A DNA stretch of 64,000 bases from Lineus longissimus (GCF_910592395.1 NC_088319.1:4404001-4468000); one strand, 5' to 3'. Numbered from the stretch's first letter, positions 32,781 to 43,475 are shown. Numbers and translations are program-made. Notes: a model not told the origin generated them from the letters alone.

Positions 32781-33080
32781 TTTAACTTTGATTTGAGATT
32801 CTAAAATACCTTGGTACCGTAAAGTCAACTTTTAAATGGAAAATGCATAAGCCTCGTTCTGAGAGTGGAGTGTTTTGGACACGCAACCAAGTTCCCTCGG
32901 GTTGCACTAAAATGTGGAAACCATGCACACTTTAACTTTGATTTGAGATTCTAAAATACCTTGGTACCGTAAAGTCAACTTTTAAATGGAAAATGCATAA
33001 GCCTTGTTCTGAGAGTGGAGTGTTTTGGACACGCAACCAAGTTCCCTCGGGTTGCACTAAAATGTGGAAACCATGCACAC
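32781..33080. repeat. 150-bp tandem duplication
   Basis: 32781-32930 and 32931-33080 are adjacent copies with one visible difference (CCTCG against CCTTG). Recent duplication or an assembly duplication. Confidence 0.9.
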
Positions 33081-33456
33081 GTCACCCCGTACGGAATTTC
33101 AGCTCACTTCAGAAGTTTGAGGCTCTCAAAACACTGCTTCAAACACAAATCAGCCAAGGAAGCATCAACCACCCTAAGTTTTTTAATGAGCACTACACAT
33201 ATTTGCCGAGAAAAACGCTCCAAATAGCCCATTTGCGCGGATTTTAGCATCACTTGCTCGAGCGCGCCGATGCGGACGTCCTATGCGCGCTGTACAAAAT
33301 GTACATGTCTCATTTTCTGTAACGTTGCCGTAACATAATGTAAACAACGGCGCTACCGGCGCTCCGGGCCCGCGATGGATGGAATTTGCCAAATTCGTAC
33401 ATATTCAAGTTATTTTCGTGGCCTATCTTTTTAAGTTTGAGGTATTTCAGAATAGA

Positions 33457-33616
33457 AATTGAACCCTCGGCTTCGGACCTTGGTTGAGTTACCAAGACAC
33501 TCGAGGGTGGAGCTAAAATTTCGTCCAAACCTATCGGCGAGGGTTTGGACGAAATTTTAGCTCCACCCTCGAGTGTCTTGGTAACTCAACCAAGGTCCGA
33601 AGCCGAGGGTTCAATT
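33457..33616. repeat. Perfect 75-bp inverted repeat with 10-bp loop
   Basis: 33457-33531 and 33542-33616 are exact reverse complements around TATCGGCGAG. No mismatch is seen. Such perfection means either a very young event or a foldback artefact. Confidence 0.95.
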
Positions 33617-33922
33617 CCTCAAGTTAAATACATTCGTTCATAATGACGACTCAACTGAACTGACGCTCACTTTCACATTTGATAAACATTTTCACATTTG
33701 ATGCAATTGATTTAGCTAGTTTACTTATTAGTTCATTGATGTTCAGCTTTAGTATTCCCTGTATCATGTATGTATATTATACTATTATACTCTATAAGTC
33801 GTGTACCTATGTAAAATACATTTTTATATGGCGACCAATAGGGTTCATTTGAATTTGAATTAAACATTGATAAACGGTACGTGTTAAGTATACCTGGACA
33901 ATTTACATGTATTGGTCACTAG

Positions 33923-34138
33923 GGCCCGGTTGTTCAGAGCTTCGCTATTAGGTTTGGCGGCCGCTAAACCACCGTTATCTTAGCTAGCGTGCCGCCAAGT
34001 TTACTATGTTAGGCCTAGCTGCCGCTTTGTCACCGTTAGATTAGCGGAACCTCAAGGACTTCACATTAGAGGAACCCCAAGGGTTCCGCTAAGTTTAGTG
34101 GCGGTCGCTAAACTCGCCAGGCTTTGAACAACCGGGCC
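33923..34138. mobile_element. TIR element (GGCCCGGTTGTTC ends)
   Basis: The 216-bp element starts GGCCCGGTTGTTC and ends with its exact inverse GAACAACCGGGCC. Inner GCGGCCGCTAAACC and GGCGGTCGCTAAAC words are also related by inversion and repetition. A MITE-like element. Confidence 0.75.
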
Positions 34139-34889
34139 GCCCTTCTACGGTTAGAAAAGAGACCTACGCTTACATGTGTACATACCTCGTGCTTGTCTTC
34201 TCATGAAATCATGCGTACATGTTCACATATATTTGTCCTCTTCAGCGGCGGCGACACGAAGCGTATTAAATGTTTGTGAACAGTCCGAAAGAATGGCGAT
34301 CCCAAAATTTCGGACGACTACAAAATCGTTTTTTCCAACTGTCTTCGATCCAGTATGGCTGTACGCTTGATCAGTTTGGGCAAACAAGTCCACGGTTTAT
34401 CTAGCACGAGGCCTATTTCAAGTCAAGCGTAACGTCCTCTAGTCTAACTTAACGTTCTAAAAATAACGCCTTTCTTTTCGAAAACGGGATTTCCCTGAAA
34501 TGTATGTAGGCCTATCAATTGCTTTGGACTAGGTTACTGTGTAAAGTGCACACCATGGCAAATCCTGGGGACGAATTCTTTCTCCGATGTTGTAAACAAA
34601 CCAGGAAGACTGGTATAAGTTAGTTCTTTCCATCACGCATATAATCACACAAGCAGGAAATGTTCGATATATCATTCATGATCTTGGGCGTATGCATGAC
34701 TGCATGGAGAGATTTTCCGGTCAGCTGGTGCGAGTATACGAATTGAGGCCGTCTATTTTGTGACAAGTTCTCGAGATTCATGGGGTTGGGTCGATGTCTA
34801 GATGACGTTGCATATAAATAATTAGCTAAGATGTTATTGGCAGATCAATGACAGGGGCGTCAGGACGTTGTCACTGTTTTCTTTATCCT
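34139..34889. other. Unique DNA, nothing recognised
   Basis: No domain-bearing frame, RNA gene or clear repeat. Confidence 0.5.
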
Positions 34890-34990
34890 GAGGAAATCAG
34901 GGTTAATGTTCGCTTCTCCGACCCTGCACGCAAAATGCACCATGTTTGTGTGCAGGGCCGGAGAAACGAACATGAACTCCCTATTTCCTC
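34890..34990. repeat. 101-bp imperfect hairpin
   Basis: Arms 34890-34934 and 34944-34990 pair along most of their length (GAGGAAATCAGGG with CCCTATTTCCTC; CTTCTCCGACCCTGCACGC with its near-inverse), with a loop of about 9 bases. Its length would suit a microRNA precursor, but it may equally be a foldback relic. Confidence 0.6.
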
Positions 34991-35396
34991 CGGTTGTGCT
35001 TCCTCATAATTGTGCACGTGACAGCTTGGAGGTTAATGAACTGTTTTAGGAAGAAGGCACTCATATTTGTTGTCATGGGTTTTGCGGCGGACTGATCATA
35101 TTACGGCATCATCAAGGTTTCCCATGGCTACAGGGGCATTTTGTGTGAAACTGAGGCCTCTAACTGTAATCTTTTTCTAACAGAATTTCAATAAAGACAA
35201 CTTTCACAATGATGTTCCAGAAATAAGATCAAAGTGGATGAAATGATAACGCGCATAAATTTTACAAACGCTAAAGTATAATCTTTTTTGTTTATTTCGT
35301 ATATTAAAATACAACTTTTATACACATATATAAATTACTTAGTATCCTTGGGATTGGCCTTACCAGACTCTTTCAAATTTTTATTTGAATGACCCT
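34991..35396. other. Unique DNA, nothing recognised
   Basis: AT-rich toward 35340. No gene signal. Confidence 0.45.
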
Positions 35397-37845
35397 GGCC
35401 TAACCAATGCTCCTTAATGGTGTCAATTAAACCCGGTCAACTTGATGACACCGGCTGCCCAAGTCGGTGTAAACATTACTATAATTTTGGTGATCACACT
35501 ATTACAGTTTTATGACAAGAGAAGAGCGACGTAATAAGGGCCAGATCTAAATTATCCGAAAAACGCTTTACTGCATGTGTAATTTCCCTCACAATACTTA
35601 TTGCGACTATCATATCTCCCGGAATATCAATGAATTTATTTATGCAACACGGCAATGACTTACGGTGGAGAGTGAAATGCTACGATGTCTGTTTCGATCT
35701 TGCATAGAAGGATTTAAACAAAGATTCTCGTGGGCAAGCTGCGAAAAATGAACGTTAGTAATAAATTATTAGACATAGTAGCAGTCTGAAATATTGCATC
35801 CACAGCTGTGCCGTATCCGTCTCACCTTAATTTCTTAATCAGCCACTGTGAGATTTGTTCGTGCAGCTCAGCTTTATAAACAATATAAGTCCACCCGAGT
35901 ACTTTGTTACGCAGTAAATACCTTTGCGGTCATTTGCTTACCAGTACGGAATTTGGGCCAGGCAAATAATCTTTCATTCGCACCGACTATTAACCAGTGG
36001 TTGGAGACAAGAGGGTCACGTAAGGTCATCAATAACGTATTCTCGGATTCATCCAGGCATGGCCCAAATTGCAACCTAAACACAAATTTAGCGTGATTCT
36101 TAGGATTAAGCTTGAAGCTATCCTTAGGACCCTTACTTGAAAATAGGGTAACGAACTTCGCCCGATGAACCTCAACGACGACATTATATGATCCTAGCAA
36201 AGACAGAATTGCTGAGTCTCCCAATTTTCTCAACAAATCATCGCGTAAGATAATCGACGTGGACTTATTATACTCGTACGGTTTTTTCTAAGATGGTGAT
36301 GGAGTGTGTTCTGGCTGATGATTTATAGAGATAACCATTCAAATCACATCGGATATCCTCTAACATGATGTTATCCATATCAGATAATAAATCACTTTCG
36401 GCTTCAGGCACAAGAGAGTAGTTTATCTCTTTTAGGCTTTTAACATACCGAAGTTTAAGAACAAACCCTATGTTTACTATTTTATACCAATTTAACCAAG
36501 ACATAAACAGGTCTTTTCCCCTGTTTTTGTGCTGCTGAAATTTGCATCGAAAGGTCAACTACAAGAAAACATTCTCACCACATGAAACCATTTTGAAATA
36601 TTTGAACCTCGAATTCTTTGGACCGACGCTTTTCTCAAGTTCACCATACGGTAGAATCAACTCTCGGCAATTGCTACTTCCAATCAAATCAAATTGAAAT
36701 GCTCGCAACTTTTCAGTGACAGATTGCCGTCCCTGACGAGTGCGAACACCTATGACATCATTGCCATATTCGCCAGCAATGTATGTGAGCTCGTTAAAAT
36801 GAAAATGATACGTCAGTTTAAAATCTCCGCTGATATCATCTTGGCTGTAGACGTAGACGTTACGATAAGTACTCAAGGAGTAATGAAAACGAGCCACTGT
36901 GACTATGACACTTAGCCCTGTGTGGTAAAATACCGATGCCGCCCACTGTGGGAACTGGCCATAGATCCTTACATCACGGTACGACCGATAGGTGCCCCTC
37001 TGCTAGTTCGGCGTGGCGGTTAAAAGTTAGGATATGACAGCTTTAAATGAAGTGGATGAAATTGTTGAAATTAGGTTTTAATATATTACATTGTGGGAGA
37101 GATGGAAGGCTGTCTCTCTCTGTTGATTAGACAATCTTCATAAGTAATGCGCTCATCCTGTTTATAAAAACCCATTATTAACGTATAGGTGGATACAGCC
37201 TTTTTGGTATACCCTGTATATATTATAGACAGGTTGGCAACAATGAGCGCCACTCTGAAAATCATCCTGACGGCCAGTGCAATTAAGCGGAATCTACGAA
37301 AACTGCGGAAAACTGGGAAATATGGTAAAATTGAGCGGAAACACCCTAAAACAATGCACATGAAAAGATCGCTATAGAATATGTATATGATAATTATTTG
37401 TAAAAATTGCTACGTTTGGCCTTCTCCCCACCACAGCCGATGTGGAAATGGTCCGAGAAGAATAATGCAGATCATTTTGTCATGCATGTTGGTTGTTTTT
37501 TTTCCGAAGTCGATAAATATATGGGTTTCAGCAAATCGATACTAATAGAACTATTTAAATGTTTATTGCAGATTCCGCTAAATCTGAGCCTTGGCCCGTT
37601 CCGAGTCCCACTCTGAGTCCCACTCCGACCTCATCTCCGATATTGAATTACGTACGGTTATCTAATATTCAGTTAATCGACGAACGTTTTCATTATGCCA
37701 TTCCATCTGGATTTTTACAGTAATGTTTATAATATCAAATTGGATCAGTGTATAAGATGGCTACAATGAAGTGGTTATCCAAATTGCAGTGCACGACTTA
37801 AAATACGACTTCATTATAGACAGGTACGCCTAAAGCAGATGTCGG
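35397..37845. repeat. 2-kb dispersed block, copy 2, with about 500-bp insert
   Basis: Matches 11852-13795 apart from SNPs, small indels and an extra segment at about 37083-37580 replacing eight bases (CAAATCGG side) of copy 1. Homology ends exactly after TCGGT at 37845, where Polinton 2 begins. Confidence 0.85.
35907..36930 (-). pseudogene. Unrecognised gene, copy 2 (stop and frameshift)
   Basis: Same protein as at 12352-13378, in three pieces: 36559-36897, 36268-36558 and 35907-36236. A TAG lies at about 36557-36559, where copy 1 has a sense codon. A one-base insertion in a T run near 36280 (six against five T) shifts the frame. The N-terminal region, stopped in copy 1, is open here. The two copies were therefore disabled by different mutations. 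Confidence 0.5.
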
Positions 37846-37976
37846 TAGAATGTAAATAATGAGGAGATAGGAATCTAGGTATTTTGAAGCTATTTTGTCC
37901 AAATCCCTTACAGGCCTTTTTGCCACAAATTAGCTTAGAAACCCCTAAGAACCAGCCACCTCATTATTTACATTCT
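37846..37976. repeat. P2 left end or 131-bp TIR element
   Basis: AGAATGTAAATAATGAGG (37846-37863) is exactly inverted at 37959-37976. Polinton termini begin AG and end CT, which fits, but a short distance between the two could instead mean a separate 131-bp element at the Polinton edge. Confidence 0.6.
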
Positions 37977-38066
37977 AAGGGAATACTATGGGTTATTTCC
38001 TTAAAATAAATGGCCTTTTTACTGTCTTCATTATCCAAAATTCAAGGAAAAATTCAAGTAAATTAA

Positions 38067-39425
38067 ATGTATTATCCAATAGCAAATCAACATAAAAGTA
38101 AATTCACCTATGACTTCTTTAATTTAGAAGTAACTGTTAACAGTAACAATTTCTTCAGACTACAAGAAACTAAGATAACACCTGGGTTTTTGAGCCTGAA
38201 AAATAAGAAAGACTGTCTGCGACTGGAAAAGAATCCATTATCGTTTTACCAGAACCAATTTAACATGGCTGTTTGGTTTGCTACTACTGGTTGTGGTATT
38301 TCAATAGATGATCACTTGAATCACAGTGACCCATTGATAAGGTCAATTTACAGATTTCATGTTTACTATCAAATATTGAAGATCATGAAGAATCTAGAGA
38401 TACCAATTCCAGGTGAAAGTGATTTCAATGAGACAAACAATAACATTAACCGTAGGAAACTAGGAGGGTTATTGAGTGAATTTGGTTTAAAAGACGAATA
38501 TGATTTCTCAGTGTTTGAAAGTAATGAGGGGTGGACTTCCTGGAGTGTATCGGATTACAACCCGAACATAACTGATCCCGGATATTACATCAATGATTCT
38601 AAAATCAATTTCTTCCTCATGCAAGTTCATGAAAATAGAATGCCACCAATGTTTAAATCTGATTGGGATGCTGGAATGGCTAATTTCAAATATCCAGATA
38701 CTTTCATCAAGCATCATGTCAGGAGACACAAGAATGTATTTGATGTAATTACACAAAATGAATGTCAAACCTATCAACAATTCATGATATTTAAATCAAA
38801 TGGTTTCTCTAATCCTGGAATAGAGAGGTTGAATGACACAATAAGAACATATGTTTACTGTATTCTGGGTGCTCAGGCGTTGACCAGAACACCAATAATT
38901 GGAGTACCGGGTACAGAATTGGATGCTCAGAAGGAATTTAACAAACTATTAAAGGACTCGATTAATCAACATCCTGATATTCCCACTTCAATTCAAAGAT
39001 ACCAAAAAGCAGTGAGTGACACTCATACAAGACTAGATTACGTAATAGCACCAGGATTGTATGCCATAGGGTCAAATATGGTACTCGTTATTGGTAAGCT
39101 GGATAACTACAATAATAACATTTTAATAGCACCAAAAAATGCTAAACCTGGTAAGAATGACATTAACCACAAAAAGACCTTACCACCACCACTGATGGAA
39201 GGAAATAGTTCTAAGAAAATAAGAGTTAAGATTAGTGTTGATACTGTCAAGACCAGTCATACACCAAAGAGTAATGTTGATGCACCAAAAACAACTGAAA
39301 CATCAAAGAATACTCCTACTACTAAACGGGACACCAAAGTTGAGAGGGAGGATGATACTCATGAAACAATTAAATTCATGCTTTACTCAGTTGTTGGCAC
39401 ATTGATTGTTTTTATGGTTAGATAA
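38067..39425 (+). CDS. P2 GCGIS membrane-anchored protein, 452 aa
   Basis: Intact. Conserved core from about 60 to 360: QFNMAVWFATTGCGIS, DPLIRSIYRFHVYY, IPIPGESDFN, RLNDTIRTYVYCILGAQ, TRLDYVIAPG and YNNNILIAPKN. Then a Ser/Thr/Lys-rich linker with PK-T repeats and a C-terminal hydrophobic helix (FMLYSVVGTLIVFMV), so it is tail-anchored. The P1 counterpart at 25443-26794 is frameshifted. Conserved in invertebrate Polintons, function unknown. The start is TTAAATG. Confidence 0.8.
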   Translation: MYYPIANQHKSKFTYDFFNLEVTVNSNNFFRLQETKITPGFLSLKNKKDCLRLEKNPLSFYQNQFNMAVWFATTGCGISIDDHLNHSDPLIRSIYRFHVYYQILKIMKNLEIPIPGESDFNETNNNINRRKLGGLLSEFGLKDEYDFSVFESNEGWTSWSVSDYNPNITDPGYYINDSKINFFLMQVHENRMPPMFKSDWDAGMANFKYPDTFIKHHVRRHKNVFDVITQNECQTYQQFMIFKSNGFSNPGIERLNDTIRTYVYCILGAQALTRTPIIGVPGTELDAQKEFNKLLKDSINQHPDIPTSIQRYQKAVSDTHTRLDYVIAPGLYAIGSNMVLVIGKLDNYNNNILIAPKNAKPGKNDINHKKTLPPPLMEGNSSKKIRVKISVDTVKTSHTPKSNVDAPKTTETSKNTPTTKRDTKVEREDDTHETIKFMLYSVVGTLIVFMVR

Positions 39426-39435
39426 ATAAGTAATT

Positions 39436-40953
39436 ATGGCTGAAGGAGGTGAAGATTATGAAATGAGTGATTACGAACATAATTACATTCATAATGTGGA
39501 TGATCCTAATACAGGTGAAACCAATAGAAATTTTCAAGATGACGGCACAACATACAACACAGGTAATACAAATCTTACTACTGAAACTTCATTCACTACA
39601 ACTCTAGATAGAGTAAGAGGTATTGATCCGCAACTAGAGCAAGAGAAGAGTTGGCTACTAAAAAACGAGGATAAACTTGCAAAAGCATTGGAAGGAACAA
39701 AATGGAAATATGACCCTAACAAACTGAGTAATCTAGCATCACGTATTTATTTGCACAAAAAAAATCCTTACTTCTTTCCAACAAAAGAAGAACTCGCAAA
39801 CTTTACAGAACCACAAAAGGAAAATATTGAACCAGACACTCATCCTTTTAATAATCAGAATAACTGGATCATTCCTTTAACTAAGGGTGATGGTAAATTC
39901 TTTGCTGAAAGCACATTAAAGTATAAGTTTGGTACTAATTTTGTTAATTATTTAAAAGGTATGATTGCACCTGATGAACCAGCACCTATGGAAGGACCTA
40001 GAATGGCACTTATGGAAGGCTCGGAATCAGTAAGGGAACCTAAATCTGCATCCACTCAAACAGATATATTAATTAATGAGGTAAACAGTTCAAACCAACC
40101 AATAGATCAACTGATAGATGTTAATGATGAAGAATTAAGGGCATTTGGTTTTACAGAATACGCTTTGAGAGAACTTAGAGGGTTAAAACACGCTGGTGAT
40201 GATCTAGCTGCAGTAAGGATGGATAAGGACATGCAAATAGAGGAATTAGAAAAAAAACTTCATAATTTAACAAGAGACTATGTAAAGTATGTAGAAGAAG
40301 GTTCTAAAGATACGGGGGAGTTGAAAAAGCAAATAGATGAACTAAATGACAAATTGTATGAGGAAATGTCAAAGGTATGGAGGTTAGACAATGACAGGGA
40401 GTCACAAACTAGAAGAATTAAACGTTTAATTGTTGATGTTCTAAAGAAACCAGATTCAACTATTCCTCTAAAAAACAGAATAAAGTTACTTTTTAAGACG
40501 TATGGTGTAACCATTAGCGCCATAATAACAGCTGTTGTAATGACATTTACAACTCTAGGTCTCAGTATCAGTAGTGCTTTAAGTGGTGCCACTAAATCTG
40601 TAAAACCAACTCCAGGACCAGACCCAACTCCAGGACCAGACCCAACTCCAGGACCTACACCAGAACCTGGGCCAGGACCAAAACCATCAATACCAGATAA
40701 AGTAAAAGAAGGTCTCAAAAAGTTTGCTGAATGGCTAAAAGAACTGGCCAAGAAATCAGCTGCGGCTTTACCGGGAATCATCAGTTCTATCGTATCATTT
40801 CTCCTGAAAACAATTGGTGCAGTTGTTGGCTTTCTAGCTGAACATCTGATCATAGCAGTTATTGCTATTGTGAGCTCCATAATCTATGGTTTAATTGGGG
40901 GTGTTAAAGCCTTAAAATCACGTAAAAGGTTAAAATCACGTAAAAGGTCTTAG
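39436..40953 (+). CDS. P2 PGP-linker membrane protein, 505 aa
   Basis: Intact. The N-terminal half is acidic and soluble; 230-335 is coiled coil (MQIEELEKKLHNLTRDYVKY, TGELKKQIDELNDKL). First membrane helix at about 357-380 (ISAIITAVVMTFTTLGLSIS), a PGPDPT repeat linker (about 390-415), an amphipathic stretch, then AALPGIISSIVSFLL and VVGFLAEHLIIAVIAIVSS, and a basic tail with a repeated KSRKR. The P1 counterpart at 17873-19071 has the same C-terminal half. Function unknown; a virion membrane protein is plausible. Confidence 0.8.
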   Translation: MAEGGEDYEMSDYEHNYIHNVDDPNTGETNRNFQDDGTTYNTGNTNLTTETSFTTTLDRVRGIDPQLEQEKSWLLKNEDKLAKALEGTKWKYDPNKLSNLASRIYLHKKNPYFFPTKEELANFTEPQKENIEPDTHPFNNQNNWIIPLTKGDGKFFAESTLKYKFGTNFVNYLKGMIAPDEPAPMEGPRMALMEGSESVREPKSASTQTDILINEVNSSNQPIDQLIDVNDEELRAFGFTEYALRELRGLKHAGDDLAAVRMDKDMQIEELEKKLHNLTRDYVKYVEEGSKDTGELKKQIDELNDKLYEEMSKVWRLDNDRESQTRRIKRLIVDVLKKPDSTIPLKNRIKLLFKTYGVTISAIITAVVMTFTTLGLSISSALSGATKSVKPTPGPDPTPGPDPTPGPTPEPGPGPKPSIPDKVKEGLKKFAEWLKELAKKSAAALPGIISSIVSFLLKTIGAVVGFLAEHLIIAVIAIVSSIIYGLIGGVKALKSRKRLKSRKRS

Positions 40954-41002
40954 ATGACCTTCTATCAAAAACAATGTTTAAAAAAATAATTATCATGTAA
41001 AT

Positions 41003-41437
41003 ATGAATAAATACATCTCATTAAAAGATTATTATTCTAGTGAGTGGAACAATGAGAATCTTAAAGGATTCATTCGTCCTAGGGCCATGGATAGAAATTT
41101 CAGTGAAGAAAATGACAGCAAGAATTATGACAGTGGGAAATTTGATAAGCCTACTGAGACACACAAAGTAGTCCTTCCAAGAATGAAAGAATATGACGTC
41201 AGTACCAACACTAATGCTCAATTCTGCCGTAATTGCAAACGTTGGACACTTTTTGAGAATCAAAAGAATTTAAATTTAGCCAGGAACGCCGCTAAAACTG
41301 TGAAGTATCAATTCTGCATTGTTTGTAATGCAACCAGTTATGATGATGATTTTAAGACTCTTGAGATCAATATTGACAACAAGATTCGCTATTTTGACAT
41401 TATTCTTAGAAAGCTTGGATGGAGACGTTTGTCTTAA
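41003..41437 (+). CDS. P2 zinc-ribbon protein, 144 aa
   Basis: A frame with two CxxC knuckles, FCRNCKRW near 74-81 and FCIVCNAT near 108-115, as in a zinc ribbon. No family was recognised and no P1 counterpart was found. The frame stays open past the stop into 41465-41695, so this stop may itself be a lesion and the following gene its continuation. Confidence 0.5.
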   Translation: MNKYISLKDYYSSEWNNENLKGFIRPRAMDRNFSEENDSKNYDSGKFDKPTETHKVVLPRMKEYDVSTNTNAQFCRNCKRWTLFENQKNLNLARNAAKTVKYQFCIVCNATSYDDDFKTLEINIDNKIRYFDIILRKLGWRRLS

Positions 41438-41464
41438 TCGGTTCTCAAATATTTAAAGGACTTT

Positions 41465-42081
41465 GTGGAAGTGTATTTACAGTGCTACTTTTCAAGTCCC
41501 AGAAAATGTCTTAGTAAGCAGAGATATGAAAGTACAGTCCACTTAGCTTTAAAAATGGGTATTAACACTCTCCCCTCTAAGTTACGGGAAAAGGGGTTAC
41601 ATGGCGAGGCCTTACTTGTTGCATTTACTGTGGGGAATATGACTGGTTTCTTGCCATTGAATTTATCAACAGGGCTATTGGTAAACCCCAATTAACAGAT
41701 GAGAATATCACTGACCTTAGACTAGTGTACTATGCTTTCCTTAGATTTCTGCATTACTGTGGTGTGAAGGTCACAATTAACTACAAGGTATTTTTACACC
41801 AAGCCTTTAAAACGATGAAAATTGATTATGTAATATTCAGACCTTTTTTAACCAACAAGGAGCGAGTTAATGATTTGGAGAGATTATGGTATGATTTCAC
41901 TCAAAGTATTTTCTTCCAGAATTACAAGGTTGAGAAGGAATATGACCAGGATATTGACAAGCAGTTTGACGTTTTATTGAGTGCTAGTGCAGGTCGAGAC
42001 ATTAACTGCATCAGTAGTATTAAGTTAGCACCAGCTAGTGTTAAGTGTAATAAACTTGTGAAAACAGCATTTTGCACTTAA
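41465..42081 (+). pseudogene. P2 unknown gene (frameshifted)
   Basis: The first part (41465-41695) and second part (to 42081) are in different frames. In the shifted frame coding sense begins upstream of 41725, so the change lies near 41630. The C-terminal part is helical, with LWYDFTQSIFFQNYKVEKEY. There is no recognised family. It may be the continuation of the zinc-ribbon gene before it. Confidence 0.45.
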
Positions 42082-42104
42082 CACTCATTTTTCTATTATT
42101 TTAA

Positions 42105-42968
42105 ATGAACAGTCAGCAAATGAATAGTCAGACATCATCTGTAATTGAACAACAAATGAAACATATTGGTGTTATCAATCAAAACCCAGTCGGTCGCAGT
42201 CCTGAGAGCATAGCTCGAGTCGGGGCTTCTAACCAACAGAACACTGGTAGTTACCAACAGAACACTGGTAGTTACCAACAGAACAGTACTAACTTTCAAC
42301 AGAACTGCACTACAAATCAACAAGTTTCAAACAAGCAGTTGAATAGTTCAAATTTAGTTACTCCTAGTCAAGGAATAGTCAATTCTAGTTACCAACTAGG
42401 ATCAACTAGCAATCAACAAGGTTCAAGTAGCAATCAACAAAATTTGAACTATTTGACTGATAGTGGCCTTAAAGCCAAACAAGACTTAGAAATTTTAGTT
42501 GCAACTGGGAAAAGCAAGTATTTACTTAATAAACAACTAACTTTAAATGACTTAGATAATATGACAGAAAAGGAACTCTTAAAACACCACAGAATCTACC
42601 AGACAAAGATGGCTGCCAGACTTAATGATTCTTTGGGTAAGACAGTACTTAAAGCTTACACTAAATTATCAAGGTGGTTATTACCAATAGATGACAAGGA
42701 TGATCTTTACCATGACCTCAGAAATGATTACATCGTTACCAATGAACTTGACAAATGGCTTGGATGGGTTAGTATCAAAATGGGAGCATTGACGGCACTT
42801 GCTTCAACAACACTTATTACTTTAGGCCATTGTCATGAGGAATCATCAATGAATACATCGGGTATGAATACACCAAATATGAATACACCAAATATGACTG
42901 TCTCTGAATGTGACAAAGCAATAGATGAAAGTCTAGATATCACAGGTAGTGATGATAAAGAAGACTAA
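42105..42968 (+). CDS. P2 Gln/Asn-rich protein, 287 aa
   Basis: The N-terminal 110 residues are rich in Gln, Asn and Ser, with a threefold QQNTGSY-type repeat (42234-42300) and a micro-repeat-encoded segment (42186-42224). The C-terminal part (about 145-245) is folded and helical: TEKELLKHHRIYQTKMAARL, LPIDDKDDLYHDLRNDYI, KWLGWVSIKMGALTALAS. I recall similar C-terminal parts in other invertebrate Polintons. Ends with MNTPN repeats and an acidic tail. Function unknown. The start is TTTAAATG. Confidence 0.65.
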   Translation: MNSQQMNSQTSSVIEQQMKHIGVINQNPVGRSPESIARVGASNQQNTGSYQQNTGSYQQNSTNFQQNCTTNQQVSNKQLNSSNLVTPSQGIVNSSYQLGSTSNQQGSSSNQQNLNYLTDSGLKAKQDLEILVATGKSKYLLNKQLTLNDLDNMTEKELLKHHRIYQTKMAARLNDSLGKTVLKAYTKLSRWLLPIDDKDDLYHDLRNDYIVTNELDKWLGWVSIKMGALTALASTTLITLGHCHEESSMNTSGMNTPNMNTPNMTVSECDKAIDESLDITGSDDKED

Positions 42969-43016
42969 ATTAACCTGGTCATGAGAACAAAGTTCGAATT
43001 TATTCGGCCAAGATAA

Positions 43017-43475
43017 ATGGAACTTGAAACTGTAACTGATACTACTAAAGTTTCAGTGTCTAAGAAACCTCGATCAGAGAAACAATTAGCATGATCTAGA
43101 GAACTGGGTAGAAGATCTCAGGAATTTAAGAGGATAAAAAAGGATAAGACGACATTTAAAGTACAGTACTCCTCACCAAACAACAGAGTTGTGGAAAAGG
43201 AGGAAGAAGTAGTAGAGGAAGAAGAACCACAATCTCAAAATACTGATGTATCACTGCGTGAATCTACCAGTAATACCTATGTCTATGTAGGTTTAGGTGC
43301 AATTATTTTAGCAACATTTATCATGTTTAAGAAACTTCCTAAAAAAGTAAGTAAAGAGCAGCGATCAGGCTTGAATGAAGCAGTCATGAAGGGATCACTC
43401 AGGAAGGGGTCAATTAGCCCTCTTGTTAAACCTGTAGTTAAAGAGAAGAAATGTACTATTCCTTTAATGGAATGA
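43017..43475 (+). pseudogene. P2 single-pass membrane protein (internal stop)
   Basis: ATG at 43017 (context ATAAATG). TGA at 43092-43094 is codon 26, and the same frame continues to 43475. After the stop come a basic stretch (RELGRRSQEFKRIKKD), a Glu-rich stretch and one transmembrane helix (TYVYVGLGAIILATFIMF), matching the layout of the P1 protein at 19980-20300. The 3' end overlaps the convergent gene by 20 bases. Confidence 0.6.

Noticed and set aside
33590-33622. GGTTCAATTCC resembling a tRNA T-loop/B box
   Set aside because: No acceptor or anticodon arm around it; it is part of the perfect palindrome.
40278-40880. Minus-strand frame with GPGSGVGPGVG repeats
   Set aside because: Antisense shadow of the P2 PGP-linker protein.
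42186-42224. Hammerhead ribozyme in the P2 micro-repeat (CTGA ... GAGC hairpin)
   Set aside because: The conserved CTGANGA and GAAA core elements are missing.
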